Below are positions 1-9,066 of a stretch of 64,000 bases of DNA, piece after piece. Within the stretch, counting starts at the first letter, position 1, and each line of letters begins with the position of its first letter. Source of the DNA: Paenibacillus sp. FSL H7-0331 (GTDB lineage: Bacteria > Bacillota > Bacilli > Paenibacillales > NBRC-103111); the NCBI RefSeq assembly GCF_001956045.1, contig NZ_MRTH01000030.1, forward strand, positions 1 to 64,000, written 5' to 3'. A program made the translations under genes and the position numbers. The notes below the pieces were generated by a model that worked only from the letters and a program-made list of their open reading frames with translations, had not been told where the DNA came from and searched no databases.

Positions 1-299
1 GATACATATATTTGCGTAGCGTAGCATCTCCCCGTTTCGAAAGCATGATTTGTCCCTTGTGTTTTCCTGACATTCTTTCAGCCGTTTACGCGGACTTCAT
101 TCGGACAATGTTCTTGACAAAAAGTAAGTTTCAATGTCGGATATATCGTTTCCCCCCTGTCTTATTACCCCATTAAACCTTTGATACATATACACATTGT
201 TCAGCGTATTTTAGAACTGCTAATCTTTCAAAATCCCGTTTTTTTTCATTAATTCATTTCTGCCGATACTCTCATACTGTTCTTTAACATCACGCCTGT

Positions 300-957
300 T
301 GATTAACCAAAATATGTAACAAAAAAGGCCGCCGTTTCTGTCTACTGTTTACACTAAGCGGCTGTTGGGATAACAAGGATATTAACCATCGCGTACTGCC
401 GGTTGTCATGGGCATTTCCAAGCAGGGGGTCACCGATACCATATCCGGCTTCATGAGATCCCGGGATGTTTCTCCCAAAGCATTAGTAGCTGGAATCCAC
501 AAATTGCGCTGACACGGGTTTGGCAGGTTTATCGGGTAAAATTGAAGTGATGGATCACACCAGTGTCTTGATACTCAGTAACAGCATGAAGCTTGAAAGT
601 AAGCTCGTGGATAAGAAGCCGTATATGGCCAGCCATATCAACCTGAAGGTGTCTCTATTGGAAGTAAAGGACGGTACCTCCAACCAGTTAATCAAAAAAG
701 AGCTGGAAACACTTCTTACCGAACGGTTTACCCACTTCTTTACTAAAATTCAGGCAAAAGAAGCGGATATTCTGGGGCTCGGTCAATATTATAGGAACCA
801 ACTACTAGAGAAGATCTGGAGCATTGGAGATCCGTTTACTATCCTCATTTGCAGATGGATATTCACTTTCATACAGTCATTCAAAATGAAGGCAATCTTA
901 AGTCACTGTCGGAAATAAAAGGACAGATTGATGGAGCGGTGCAAAATAATACTGGAC
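300..957 (+). pseudogene. Decayed spore germination lipoprotein, Ger(x)C family
   Basis: Broken pieces of a Ger(x)C germinant-receptor subunit read on the plus strand. The first piece (about 318-512) reads LLFTLSGCWDNKDINHR, the lipobox Cys followed by the WD-x-K-x-I-N signature typical of GerAC/GerKC proteins. It ends at a stop after AGIHKLR. The second piece (about 523-830) matches the C-terminal domain, with KKELETLLTERF and KEADILGLGQYY. After about 830 the frame shifts and continues as PHLQMDIHFHTVIQNEGNLK. The central part, roughly 200 residues, is missing and there is no clear start. The family helps spores sense germinants at the inner membrane; this copy cannot work. No A or B subunit gene lies nearby. 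Confidence 0.75.
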
Positions 958-1017
958 AACGATGTTTCTTTTTAATAGGGTAGAAGTAAATGCCTTAACA
1001 AAGGAAGGAACGACGAT

Positions 1018-1200
1018 CATGCCCCTCATGCAATCGGTGAATTGGAAGGGCTTGAGATCGACGCTACAACCCTTGGGAAGAAAGGTCATTCAGGTATTCT
1101 GAAATCCAAGGCTACACGTGCAGCCTTTCTTTCCGATCAGACCCACCGGATTCAGATCGTCTATACCCCCAAAGCAAAACTTGCACTAGATATCATCAAC
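1018..1200 (+). mobile_element. IS630-family transposase remnant
   Basis: The frame reads ELEGLEIDATTLGKKGHSG, then a GILKS stretch and THRIQIVYTPK. This matches the part of IS630-family DDE transposases just before the final catalytic Glu (usual form LGKKGKSGILKS...HRI.FVYTPKHASWLNQIE). The match stops at YTPK and the SWLNQIE motif is absent, so it is a fragment. It is in frame with the regulator that follows and would add false N-terminal residues if the first available start were chosen. Confidence 0.65.
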
Positions 1201-1221
1201 TATTCGTTCTCGGAGGAATGT

Positions 1222-3453
1222 ATGAGCAAGCATTGGTTTTACAGGCAAATGTTTTCTTATCTACCTGTATTTTTCGTCATTTCTATCGTTCTGATTGTAT
1301 CGATGTTTTTATCCATTACGAACCTTTCCGAAAAGGCTACGGTCGATGCAAACGAAGTTTTCGCCAAACATGTTTTCCAATCTATTGATTATCAGCTTCA
1401 AGGGGTCGAGCAGCTAATCGTCAATGAAATTTTGAACAATGACAGGTTTATGTTCTTTTTTAATGGAGCTGCGGACAATAAAGATTATTTTTCCATGTAT
1501 GAAATGTCGACCAAAGTCAAAAATTTGAAAGTTGCTAATCCGCTCATTGATTCCATTTATTTATTCCGGTCTGATGATCTGAAAATTTTAACGGAAAGCT
1601 CTTTTTTACCTTTGAACCGGTTTGTGGATCAGGCTTTTATTCTACAGCTGACAAGTACCGAGAATACAGCTTTAATACCTAATTGGACGGGCGTAAGATT
1701 ATACAAGGAGTTTCTTGATTCGGAGCATGCGACAACCGTAGTATCTCTAGTCAAAAAAGTGCCTCCACCGCTTGGAAATCAAGGAATTATTGTGGTGAAT
1801 GTGAAGACGAGTACGTTACGCCAAATTGTTCAAGAGATGTCAAGCGCAAATGTAAGCTATGCCACATTCGTTGACAGAGACGGCCAGTTTTTATTCGATC
1901 CGCCTACAGACAACAATCAAAGGGAGCTCGTACAGATTAAGTCCGACTACACGCAATGGGAACTGCATTCGGGATTGAAAAACGGGAAGCTCATCGAGAT
2001 AGGCTCGACCATCTCCTATGTCTATATCTTCGTCGTTGTGTTGTCGATCCTCATCGGCGTCCTGTGGATCGTGTACATCACGCGGCATAACTACAAACCG
2101 ATTGAATCGATTGTAGGGCGAATTCACAGCTATTCAAAGAAAAAAAATCAATCTTTATTTAACGAAAACGGCAAAGATGAGCTGAAATTTATCGAGAATG
2201 CAATAGATACACTCATAGAGCAAACGAATCAGTATCAAAAAGAGTATGAAGAAAATCTCATATTGAAACGCCGGCATGTACTGGCGGAATTGGTCGAAGG
2301 CAGCCGCTCTCTGAGCAAGGAGGAGTGGAACCGGGAAATGGAAGGCATCGGACTGTCTAATGAATTCGATCAGCTCTGTATCGTAATAATCGAAATCGAT
2401 AAGTATTCTGATTTTTCAAACCAGTATTCACACCGGGATCAATATTTGCTGAAGTTTGTGCTCAGCAGCGTGGTCAATGAAATGACCGAACCGCTGCCCT
2501 GCGCAGCCTGGTCCGAGTGGCTTACCAACAATCAAATGTGTGTTTTATTGCAACTCATGGCAAAGGAGAGTAATCCCGAAACCATGGTGAGTGACATTTG
2601 CCAACAACTGCTCCATTGGGTACAAGCCAATCTGGGATTTACTGTGACGATTGGCATCGGACAATGCGTGAGTGACACGAAAGGTGTCGTGGAGACTTAT
2701 GACTCCTCCTTGGAAGCATTAAAATACAAATCCGTACTGGGGATGAATCGGGTCATCCATTGCAAGGACATCGAATCGCATAATCAAGGCGATGTTTATA
2801 AAAGCTTGCACCATCTACGTTCATTGGCTCAAATGTTCCGTTTGAACGACGAGCGTTGGAACGGAGAAATGGGCTCCTTCTTTGCTGAAATCCAAGATCG
2901 ATTGTATTCGCGGGCTGAAATTCTCAGTATGATGAATTACATGGTCTATCACCTGCACCGGGAAATGTTGGATTTACAACCGGAGATTCAAGAGATTTGG
3001 AAATCGGAAGGAATGCCCAAACTGAATGAATTAGCGGAAAGCTTTGATACGATTGATGAATTGGAAAAGAAAGTAACCAGTGTTTTAATCGCGGTCGAAC
3101 AAAAAGTGATTTTACTGCGGGAAAAACGAACGAACCACCACCTCATTCAAGAGGTCAGAACCTATATTAAAACACATTACGCTAATCCGGATTTGTCGCT
3201 TGCTCACTTGGAAGAAGCTTTCGGAGTCAACGGAAAATATTTGAGTCAATTGTTCAAGGAAGAATTCGGAGAGAAGTTTGTTGATTATGTAGCACAGGTT
3301 CGTATCGAACGCGCCAAAGCGCTTTTAATGGAAACAAGTTTGCCGATTCAAGACATTGCAAATCAAATCGGGTATACGACCTCCATGACATTCATCCGAG
3401 TTTTCAAAAAACGGATCAGTATGACCCCCGGCGATTATCGTAAAGTTCATTGA
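1222..3453 (+). CDS. Membrane-anchored AraC-family sensor-regulator (module A)
   Basis: A 743-residue transcription factor of the LplR/YesN-like group. A membrane helix near residues 10-32 is followed by an extracytoplasmic sensor-like region, a second helix (YIFVVVLSILIGVLWIVYI) near 265, a cytoplasmic linker, and a C-terminal pair of AraC helix-turn-helix motifs in the last 100 residues (LAHLEEAFGVNGKYLSQLFKEEFG, then IQDIANQIGYTTSMTFIRVFKK). The start at 1222 is chosen because GGAGG lies 5 bases upstream; the longer frame runs into an IS630 scrap. The adjoining binding-protein transporter suggests that it senses the transported sugar or the loaded binding protein and activates the operon at 3697 (inferred). 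No receiver domain is present, so it is a one-component regulator. Confidence 0.88.
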   Translation: MSKHWFYRQMFSYLPVFFVISIVLIVSMFLSITNLSEKATVDANEVFAKHVFQSIDYQLQGVEQLIVNEILNNDRFMFFFNGAADNKDYFSMYEMSTKVKNLKVANPLIDSIYLFRSDDLKILTESSFLPLNRFVDQAFILQLTSTENTALIPNWTGVRLYKEFLDSEHATTVVSLVKKVPPPLGNQGIIVVNVKTSTLRQIVQEMSSANVSYATFVDRDGQFLFDPPTDNNQRELVQIKSDYTQWELHSGLKNGKLIEIGSTISYVYIFVVVLSILIGVLWIVYITRHNYKPIESIVGRIHSYSKKKNQSLFNENGKDELKFIENAIDTLIEQTNQYQKEYEENLILKRRHVLAELVEGSRSLSKEEWNREMEGIGLSNEFDQLCIVIIEIDKYSDFSNQYSHRDQYLLKFVLSSVVNEMTEPLPCAAWSEWLTNNQMCVLLQLMAKESNPETMVSDICQQLLHWVQANLGFTVTIGIGQCVSDTKGVVETYDSSLEALKYKSVLGMNRVIHCKDIESHNQGDVYKSLHHLRSLAQMFRLNDERWNGEMGSFFAEIQDRLYSRAEILSMMNYMVYHLHREMLDLQPEIQEIWKSEGMPKLNELAESFDTIDELEKKVTSVLIAVEQKVILLREKRTNHHLIQEVRTYIKTHYANPDLSLAHLEEAFGVNGKYLSQLFKEEFGEKFVDYVAQVRIERAKALLMETSLPIQDIANQIGYTTSMTFIRVFKKRISMTPGDYRKVH

Positions 3454-3473
3454 GCCCGTTGCCCCAGCATGTG

Positions 3474-3524
3474 CAGCACTTGCGTTTGATTACGATATGT
3501 AATCAAGCAGCGGGTGCTGTTTTT
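3474..3524 (+). terminator. Rho-independent terminator after the module A regulator
   Basis: A nested hairpin: outer arms CAGCAC (3474-3479) and GTGCTG (3514-3519), inner arms TTGATTAC and GTAATCAA, followed directly by a run of T. It separates the regulator from the transporter operon. Confidence 0.8.
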
Positions 3525-3630
3525 GCTTGCTAATAACTGCAAAAAACAGAAATTCGGCTACTTCGGAAAAATGTAAATCCCACAAATCGAACAGAAATCT
3601 GAAAATCGTCAATTGCCCGAAACATTACTA

Positions 3631-3659
3631 TTGTCGTGATCTGTACAGAAGGGTTATAT
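3631..3659 (+). promoter_or_regulatory. Candidate promoter of the module A transporter operon
   Basis: TTGTCG (3631-3636), a 17-base spacer and TTATAT (3654-3659) lie 37 bases ahead of the first permease start. The -35 is imperfect, which fits activation by the AraC-type regulator (inferred). Confidence 0.4.
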
Positions 3660-3696
3660 TTGGGTCTCGAAAACATAAGCAGAAAGGAGTTTCCTC

Positions 3697-4629
3697 ATGA
3701 ATGCAGTTCGCACATCGGTTCAAGCAGTTGTAAGCGTGAAACAAAGACGGAAGCCGAATCGTTTTTTATGGACGTTGTTTTTGCCGGTCATCGCATTTTA
3801 TATCGTTTTCAAATATGTACCGATGCTTGGTACGGTAATAGCCTTTAAGGAATACACGTTCTTTGAAGGTATTCTGGATAGTCCGTGGATTGGTCTTAGA
3901 AATTTCGAAACCTTGTTCAACAACCCTCAGACGGTCGGCATTATCCGCAACACCCTTGTCCTGAGTTTGCTTAGTATCATTGTCGGCTTTCCGTTTCCAA
4001 TTCTGATGGCGATATTACTCAACGAGGCACGTAAACTATGGTTTAAAAAATCAATCCAAACGTTAATTTATTTGCCGCATTTCTTCTCCTGGGTTATCGT
4101 CGGCGGTCTTGTCGTTACGTTATTCGCCGAACAATCCGGCGTGGTTAATCATTTGCTGAAGCGGATCGGCGGTGAAACGTTCCCTTTCCTATATGATGAG
4201 ACAGCATGGGTCGCCATATTTTTAGGATCAGGCATTTGGAAAGAAGCCGGATTCAGCACCATTATATTTCTGGCTGCCCTTACGAATATCGATCCGTCAC
4301 TTTATGAAGCGGCCGGTATGGACGGTGCGAATAAATTCCGCCAAATATGGCATATCACACTGCCGGGCTTAAGCTCCACTATCGTACTCATCTTGATCCT
4401 ATCGATGGGACGAGTGATGGAAGTAGGGTTCGACCAAATTTATATGCTCAAAAACCCGAGTGTTTTCAACATTTCGGAAGTCATCAGCACCTATATTTAC
4501 CGGGTCGGTGTGCAGGGCGCGCAATTCAGCCTCACATCCGCAATGGGACTGTTTGAATCAGTCGTTGGCTTAATTCTCGTTGTGCTCACCAACGCGGTAG
4601 CACGCAAATTTAACCAGGGATTATGGTAG
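3697..4629 (+). CDS. CUT1 ABC transporter permease, LplB-like (module A)
   Basis: A 310-residue inner-membrane permease with about six helices. The start FLWTLFLPVIAFYIVFKYVPMLG is characteristic of LplB/YtfP-type proteins. The EAA loop that contacts the ATPase reads LYEAAGMDGANKFRQIW followed by HITLPG. ATG at 3697 follows AAAGGAG. It is first in an operon with the second permease (15 bases on) and a binding lipoprotein. Family knowledge: such systems import oligosaccharides or modified sugars and use a shared ATPase such as MsmX. The substrate cannot be read from the sequence. Confidence 0.9.
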   Translation: MNAVRTSVQAVVSVKQRRKPNRFLWTLFLPVIAFYIVFKYVPMLGTVIAFKEYTFFEGILDSPWIGLRNFETLFNNPQTVGIIRNTLVLSLLSIIVGFPFPILMAILLNEARKLWFKKSIQTLIYLPHFFSWVIVGGLVVTLFAEQSGVVNHLLKRIGGETFPFLYDETAWVAIFLGSGIWKEAGFSTIIFLAALTNIDPSLYEAAGMDGANKFRQIWHITLPGLSSTIVLILILSMGRVMEVGFDQIYMLKNPSVFNISEVISTYIYRVGVQGAQFSLTSAMGLFESVVGLILVVLTNAVARKFNQGLW

Positions 4630-4644
4630 AAGGAGGTGTTCCCA

Positions 4645-5520
4645 TTGAAAGCAACCGCAGGAGAAAAGATTTTTTACGGTATCAATTATGTCATTCTCTC
4701 CTTGGCAGGACTCAGCTGCCTGATCCCGTTGATTCATATCATTTCATTGTCCTTAAGCGACTCGCACGCCATCATGTCAGGCTACGTCACCTTATGGCCC
4801 GTCGGTTGGTCGTTGGAATCTTACAGCGCATTGTTTAAAGGCACACAAATTGTTAGAGCGTTCCAAAACAGCATTGAAATCACTGTGATAGGCATTGTGC
4901 TAAGTATGGCATTTACCATTATGGCTGCTTATCCACTTTCTCGGAAAGATTTTAACGCCAGGAGATTTTTTACATTAGCCATCGTGTTTACGATGCTTTT
5001 CAGCGGAGGGCTGATTCCCACCTTCCTTTTAGTCAAGTCGTTAGGGCTGGTTAATACCTATGGTTCGTTATGGCTTCCCGGACTGATTAGTACATTCAAC
5101 ATGCTGATCATGAAAAGCTTCTTCGAAAACATCCCGGAGGAGTTAATGGAAGCCGCGAAAATGGATGGCTGCGGTGAAGCGAGACTGCTGATTCAAATCA
5201 TTCTTCCTCTGTCTTTGCCAGTTCTCGCAACGCTTACTCTATTTTACGGTGTCGGCTACTGGAATTCGTTTTTCAGCCTGCTGATCTACATCCAGGATTC
5301 GAATAAGGTAAATTTGGCCGTGATGGTGCAGCAAATGATTCAAAGCCAATCGTTGATGCAGGAAATCAACAATTTGCAGCCAGATGATATTCAGCAGATG
5401 GCACCGGAGTCGATAAAAGCTTCGGGGATCATTGTCATGATGGTACCGATGCTCATTGTGTATCCTTTCCTGCAAAAGTACTTTGTCAAAGGTGTCATGC
5501 TTGGAGCCATTAAAGGCTGA
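4645..5520 (+). CDS. CUT1 ABC transporter permease, YtcP-like (module A)
   Basis: A 291-residue second permease of the heterodimeric membrane channel. The EAA loop reads LMEAAKMDGCGEARLLIQ, and the C terminus FLQKYFVKGVMLGAIKG is diagnostic of the YtcP/LplC group. The start is taken as TTG at 4645, 8 bases after AAGGAGG; an upstream in-frame GTG at 4636 overlaps the Shine-Dalgarno sequence itself and is unlikely. It pairs with the permease at 3697 and the binding protein at 5564. Confidence 0.9.
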   Translation: MKATAGEKIFYGINYVILSLAGLSCLIPLIHIISLSLSDSHAIMSGYVTLWPVGWSLESYSALFKGTQIVRAFQNSIEITVIGIVLSMAFTIMAAYPLSRKDFNARRFFTLAIVFTMLFSGGLIPTFLLVKSLGLVNTYGSLWLPGLISTFNMLIMKSFFENIPEELMEAAKMDGCGEARLLIQIILPLSLPVLATLTLFYGVGYWNSFFSLLIYIQDSNKVNLAVMVQQMIQSQSLMQEINNLQPDDIQQMAPESIKASGIIVMMVPMLIVYPFLQKYFVKGVMLGAIKG

Positions 5521-5563
5521 TGGATATTTATCGCTAATAAAAAAAGAAAAGGAGCAAATCAAC

Positions 5564-7192
5564 ATGAAAACGAACCGATCTACGAAATCATATGTTGCAT
5601 TACTCTCTTGCGTATTGGCTCTCGGCACTCTAATAACAGCATGTGCAAACGAACCTAAGCAAGGGGAGGCAAATCTAAAGAAAGAAAAACGGGGGGCTAT
5701 CACTTCCTCAATTTATGATCGCGGCAACCTGCCGCCGGAAGAAGGAACGATTGACAACAACCGTTGGACCCGTTGGATCAATGAAAAGGGACCGGTCGAT
5801 GTGAAATTTATCAGCATCCCCCGTTGGGAATCGAAGCAAAAATACAATACATTGTTTGCTTCCGGCGGCGCTCCTGATATTATGTTCGAATACGACACTG
5901 CGTATCTGAACCAGCTGTATACCCAGAAGTCGCTTATGCCGCTTGATGATCTTATTGAGAAACATAGTACAGAGTACAAGAAATTGATCACTCAGTACCC
6001 AGTCTTAAAGCAGCTCGGCCAAAAAGCGGACGGTAAAAACTATCTGTTCGGCCGGCTGCAGGGACTGAAGACCAGTGATCTCCTGTTCATCCGGATGGAT
6101 TGGCTGAAAAAGCTGAATCTTCAAGTCCCTGCCACAACGGACGATTTGTTTAAGGTAGCCAAAGCATTCAGAGAACAAGACCCTGACGGTAACGGAATGC
6201 AGGACACTTATGGTATCAATTTAAGTTTCACAGCGGATGGCATAATTAATTCCATGTTCCAAAATACAGGATACTTTGTACAAGACGGCAACATGGTTAG
6301 AGCATGGGAGCAAGCAAAGGAAGCAACCACTTTCAAAAAGAAATTGTTTGAAGCGGGCATCGTCGATAAAGATTATTTAACGGACAAGAACGGTGAAAAG
6401 GCAAAACAGGATTGGATCACCGGCAAGCTCGGAATCTTTGCTACAAGCAGCGGAGTCGACCAACCGATGCAATTCCAGACGTATCAAGCTCTGAAAAAGA
6501 ATTTCCCTGATGCGCAAATCGCTCCCATAGAGCTGCCGAAGGGTCCCTATGGCCAATTCAACCCGGGCTACAAGTTCCCAGTACAAATGACAGCGGCGAT
6601 TAATGTAAGCGCCAAAGATCCAATTTCGGTTATGAAATATGTAGACTTTCTAGTCACTCAACCTACTATGCAAGCATTTAAAAACGGAATTGAAGGCGAA
6701 CATTTCAAGATGGATTTATCCGGCTGTCCTGAACCGACAGACAAGGAAAAAATCAAGAGGGAAATGCCTCAGACCAATGACTTGGCCATGTTAAGCTCCT
6801 TTGCCTTAATGGGTAAATGCGAGATTTACGAAGTGAAAATGAACCTGGACGTTCCTCAGGAAAAGGAATATTTCAATATCATAAAGCAATCGGAGAAAGC
6901 TTACCTCAATCCGGAGCGTGCATTTGCCAGAGAGTTCGACGGTGCCATCCTTCCAGTGCTACCAAATGAAATGCAGGTTAACTTGAAAAATACGGAAACT
7001 ATGGAAGAAATGTGGAAAAAATCAATTGTCAGCGGAGACAAATATACGCCGGAGCAAGCACTGAAAGAAGCTCAATCATTGTGGGAGAAAACCGGCGGCA
7101 AGCAAATCGACGAATTTTATGCGAAGTGGTATTCCGAAAACAAAGATAAAATTATTAGCTCCAAGGATCTGTACAAGCTAAAATTCGAATAA
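5564..7192 (+). CDS. Extracellular sugar-binding lipoprotein, LplA-like (module A)
   Basis: A 542-residue substrate-binding protein of the CUT1 importer. The N terminus has a positively charged start, a hydrophobic stretch and lipobox LITAC with the Cys near residue 28, so it should be lipid-anchored outside the membrane. The body has family features such as FASGGAPDIMFEYD and RMDWLKKLNLQVPATTDDLFKVAKAF. The start at 5564 is preceded by AAAGGAGC; the longer frame runs back into the permease gene and lacks a ribosome-binding site. It is last in the operon, followed by a terminator. Ligand unknown, probably an oligosaccharide. Confidence 0.9.
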   Translation: MKTNRSTKSYVALLSCVLALGTLITACANEPKQGEANLKKEKRGAITSSIYDRGNLPPEEGTIDNNRWTRWINEKGPVDVKFISIPRWESKQKYNTLFASGGAPDIMFEYDTAYLNQLYTQKSLMPLDDLIEKHSTEYKKLITQYPVLKQLGQKADGKNYLFGRLQGLKTSDLLFIRMDWLKKLNLQVPATTDDLFKVAKAFREQDPDGNGMQDTYGINLSFTADGIINSMFQNTGYFVQDGNMVRAWEQAKEATTFKKKLFEAGIVDKDYLTDKNGEKAKQDWITGKLGIFATSSGVDQPMQFQTYQALKKNFPDAQIAPIELPKGPYGQFNPGYKFPVQMTAAINVSAKDPISVMKYVDFLVTQPTMQAFKNGIEGEHFKMDLSGCPEPTDKEKIKREMPQTNDLAMLSSFALMGKCEIYEVKMNLDVPQEKEYFNIIKQSEKAYLNPERAFAREFDGAILPVLPNEMQVNLKNTETMEEMWKKSIVSGDKYTPEQALKEAQSLWEKTGGKQIDEFYAKWYSENKDKIISSKDLYKLKFE

Positions 7193-7203
7193 AATGGTTA
7201 AAC

Positions 7204-7237
7204 AAAGGGCCTTCGATGAAGACAACGAGGGCCCTTT
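7204..7237 (+). terminator. Terminator of module A operon
   Basis: A stem AAAGGGCCTTCG (7204-7215) pairs with CGAGGGCCCTTT (7226-7237) with one wobble pair, 12 bases after the binding-protein stop codon. Confidence 0.75.
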
Positions 7238-7273
7238 GACTTACATCAATTTAAATGATAAAGGTTTAGTAAC

Positions 7274-7588
7274 TCAAACTTCGCAGCTTGAAATAGGCAG
7301 GTAAGCCTTGAGATAACTGCGCAAACCGGCGATCCATTGTTGGAGTTGACATTTTATCCATTTCGAGATTTTTTTGCTTGCCATTGTTGCAACTTCTTGA
7401 ATCAAATCGACAAGTTGTTGCAAGGCTACCCTCCAATCCAAGGTGCTAACCTCATCGCATAACTTTTTTAGTAAATCGGGTAGCAATTTCGAGCAATCTG
7501 GAGAAAAACGAAAACCGGCCCCTTCGCAAACGATGCGAACAGAGCCGTTTTTTTGCCATTGTTCCACGGAAGGGAAATCGGCGCACAT
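7274..7588 (-). CDS. Unrecognised small open reading frame
   Basis: A 104-residue frame with no family I recognise. The middle is rich in leucine and charged residues (LLPDLLKKLCDEV, LVDLIQEVATMASKK), so it is probably helical. It has two Cys in the N-terminal part. No convincing Shine-Dalgarno sequence precedes the ATG at 7588. It could be a genuine small gene or a relic of a longer one. Confidence 0.3.
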   Translation of the reverse strand: MCADFPSVEQWQKNGSVRIVCEGAGFRFSPDCSKLLPDLLKKLCDEVSTLDWRVALQQLVDLIQEVATMASKKISKWIKCQLQQWIAGLRSYLKAYLPISSCEV

Positions 7589-7749
7589 GGCTGAATATGC
7601 TCAAAAATGATGGTTGAGTTTTAAGCGATTGAATTTGTTAGACGAATACGTTTATTAGATTATTCGATATCGTCTAAAAGTGTGGTGAAAAATTAGTTTT
7701 TAGCGTTCTCTTTCTCACGAGGCCGCCATGGAAAAACGCTGAATGAGGC

Positions 7750-7790
7750 TTGAAGCATATCTTTGCCGCAACGGCAAGGATATGCTTCAA
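7750..7790. repeat. Long isolated inverted repeat
   Basis: TTGAAGCATATCTTTGCCG (7750-7768), a CAA loop, then CGGCAAGGATATGCTTCAA (7772-7790). The 19-bp arms pair with only one wobble. No T run follows on either strand, so it is not a standard terminator. The 7600-7960 stretch holds no other gene that I can support. Confidence 0.7.
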
Positions 7791-7963
7791 AGCACCTGCG
7801 GCAAAGAAATGCTTCCAAAATCACAATTAAAACGGGATCCGCAGAAGCAGTTCCCGTTTCAATTCATTGAACTAACGTCTCCGTTAGCGCAGTGAGGTGC
7901 AGCGTAGTGTTGCAAACGAAATAGCGATGGATCGGATCCACCGCTCTGCTTGCGCTTTTGCTT

Positions 7964-8428
7964 TTAATATTCTCCTTTAATCACAAAAAACGAACCTCGA
8001 ATTGTTCCAGCTAGTTTAGACTTCTGTCTAGCAAACTTAAACTTCTCTGCTAACTCCTTTGGTACCTCCATCCCCTCAGATAGCTTAAAACCAACGGCCC
8101 GCTTCTTAGGGTCATCAACCGTATACATGACGTTGACCTCTAGACCATCCTCATAAAAGACGAAGGCCCATTTGATATTTTCCACTTGAAAACGCGACGT
8201 TTCTAAAGGTTTGGCCGCAAACTCAATATCACGTACTTCTTTCAAAATTCGGTTCACATAATCGATGGTCTCCTGGCTCTCGCTAGCTGGTACTACCGTA
8301 AATTCATGCTTATATTTGTTCATGAAGTAACGGGCTTCATTAGCACGTAAACCAGCAAGCGCATCTACTACAGGTGAAGACTCTAAACCAACCGTAGACA
8401 CAGTTTTAAAATCAACGATATGGGACAT
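7964..8428 (-). CDS. Conserved-looking hypothetical protein
   Basis: A 154-residue soluble protein of unknown function. The start is taken as the ATG at 8428 because AGGAGG lies 6 bases upstream; the ATG two codons earlier touches the ribosome-binding site. It has no signal peptide or membrane segment. It shows normal coding composition with alternating strand and helix-like segments (WAFVFYEDGLEVNVMYTVDD). It is followed by the 7600-7960 non-coding stretch and preceded by the ArsR gene, also on the minus strand. Confidence 0.6.
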   Translation of the reverse strand: MSHIVDFKTVSTVGLESSPVVDALAGLRANEARYFMNKYKHEFTVVPASESQETIDYVNRILKEVRDIEFAAKPLETSRFQVENIKWAFVFYEDGLEVNVMYTVDDPKKRAVGFKLSEGMEVPKELAEKFKFARQKSKLAGTIRGSFFVIKGEY

Positions 8429-8553
8429 ATCCATCCTCCTCGTATTATCATTTTATTATGCGCCATCCGAGCGCATGGTCTTTGTTGAAGCCGGTTTGAT
8501 TAAGATGCGTCGTGTTTTCTCCGCGGCTGGCCCAGGGAGCGATAAATCTTGCT

Positions 8554-8883
8554 TTAGTCCTGTTCCTCCTTAAGAAGCTGATCCAGACGAACCATATTTT
8601 GTTTCCAAAATTTCTCGTAGTACGACAACCAGTCCTGGAGTTCCTTCAGCGGTGCGGGATTGAGACGGTTTCGCGTCTCACGGCCGACTTTACGCTCGGT
8701 CACAAGGCCGACTTCCTTCAAAATCGTCAAATGCCCGGAGACTGCGTTGCGGCCCATCGCAAAATGTGGAGTCAACCGATGGAGAGGCAATTCATCCGCA
8801 TCCGCCAGCAGTCGAATAATTTCGCGCCGGGTCGGATCGGCCAGGGCATAATAGACATCCCGTGTCTGTGCAACTGCGCTCAT
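8554..8883 (-). CDS. ArsR/SmtB-family winged-helix repressor
   Basis: A 109-residue DNA-binding repressor. The winged helix is clear: YYALADPTRREIIRLL, then the recognition region AVSGHLTILKEVGLVTERKVGRETRNRLNP. The C terminus (LQDWLSYYEKFWKQNMVRLDQLLKEEQ) is the dimer helix of the SdpR/YdfF-like subgroup, which regulates neighbouring membrane genes and often lacks metal-binding Cys; no CxC motif is seen. The start at 8883 is chosen because upstream residues in the same frame run through the operator-promoter region. It is divergent from the DoxX-like remnant, and two identical 16-bp palindromes lie between them, so it should repress itself and that neighbour. Confidence 0.9.
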   Translation of the reverse strand: MSAVAQTRDVYYALADPTRREIIRLLADADELPLHRLTPHFAMGRNAVSGHLTILKEVGLVTERKVGRETRNRLNPAPLKELQDWLSYYEKFWKQNMVRLDQLLKEEQD

Positions 8884-8931
8884 TATCACCACTCCCTCGC
8901 ATGAAATGAAATTAAAAAGATTAGTGCTTTG

Positions 8932-8961
8932 ATTATAGGACAGTAAATAGTGTCTAGTCAA
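8932..8961 (-). promoter_or_regulatory. arsR promoter with embedded operator copy 1
   Basis: Read on the minus strand: TTGACT (8956-8961), an 18-base spacer and TATAAT (8932-8937). The spacer contains the operator GACACTATTTACTGTC (8939-8954), with arms GACA and TGTC. A repressor bound here would block RNA polymerase directly, which indicates autoregulation. Confidence 0.8.
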
Positions 8962-9019
8962 TAGGTCCACCTTATATCCAAAGAAAATCAACTGTATCAT
9001 GTGAAAATGAATAACACTA

Positions 9020-9048
9020 TTGACAAGACAGTAAATAGTGTCAACTAG
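9020..9048 (+). promoter_or_regulatory. Divergent promoter with operator copy 2
   Basis: TTGACA (9020-9025) is followed by a second exact copy of GACAGTAAATAGTGTC (9027-9042) and a weak -10 (AACTAG, 9043-9048). The two operator copies lie 88 bp apart, compatible with cooperative binding or looping. It drives the DoxX-like remnant at 9067. Confidence 0.7.
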
Positions 9049-9066
9049 GTTTGGAGGAGGAAACAA

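Noticed and set aside
1042..1221. TTG start at 1042 for the module A regulator
   Set aside because: These codons encode an IS630 transposase segment and ATG 1222 has a strong, well-spaced GGAGG.
5456..5563. Upstream start for the module A binding protein
   Set aside because: It would overlap the permease gene and put 36 residues before a complete lipoprotein signal peptide; ATG 5564 has its own ribosome-binding site.
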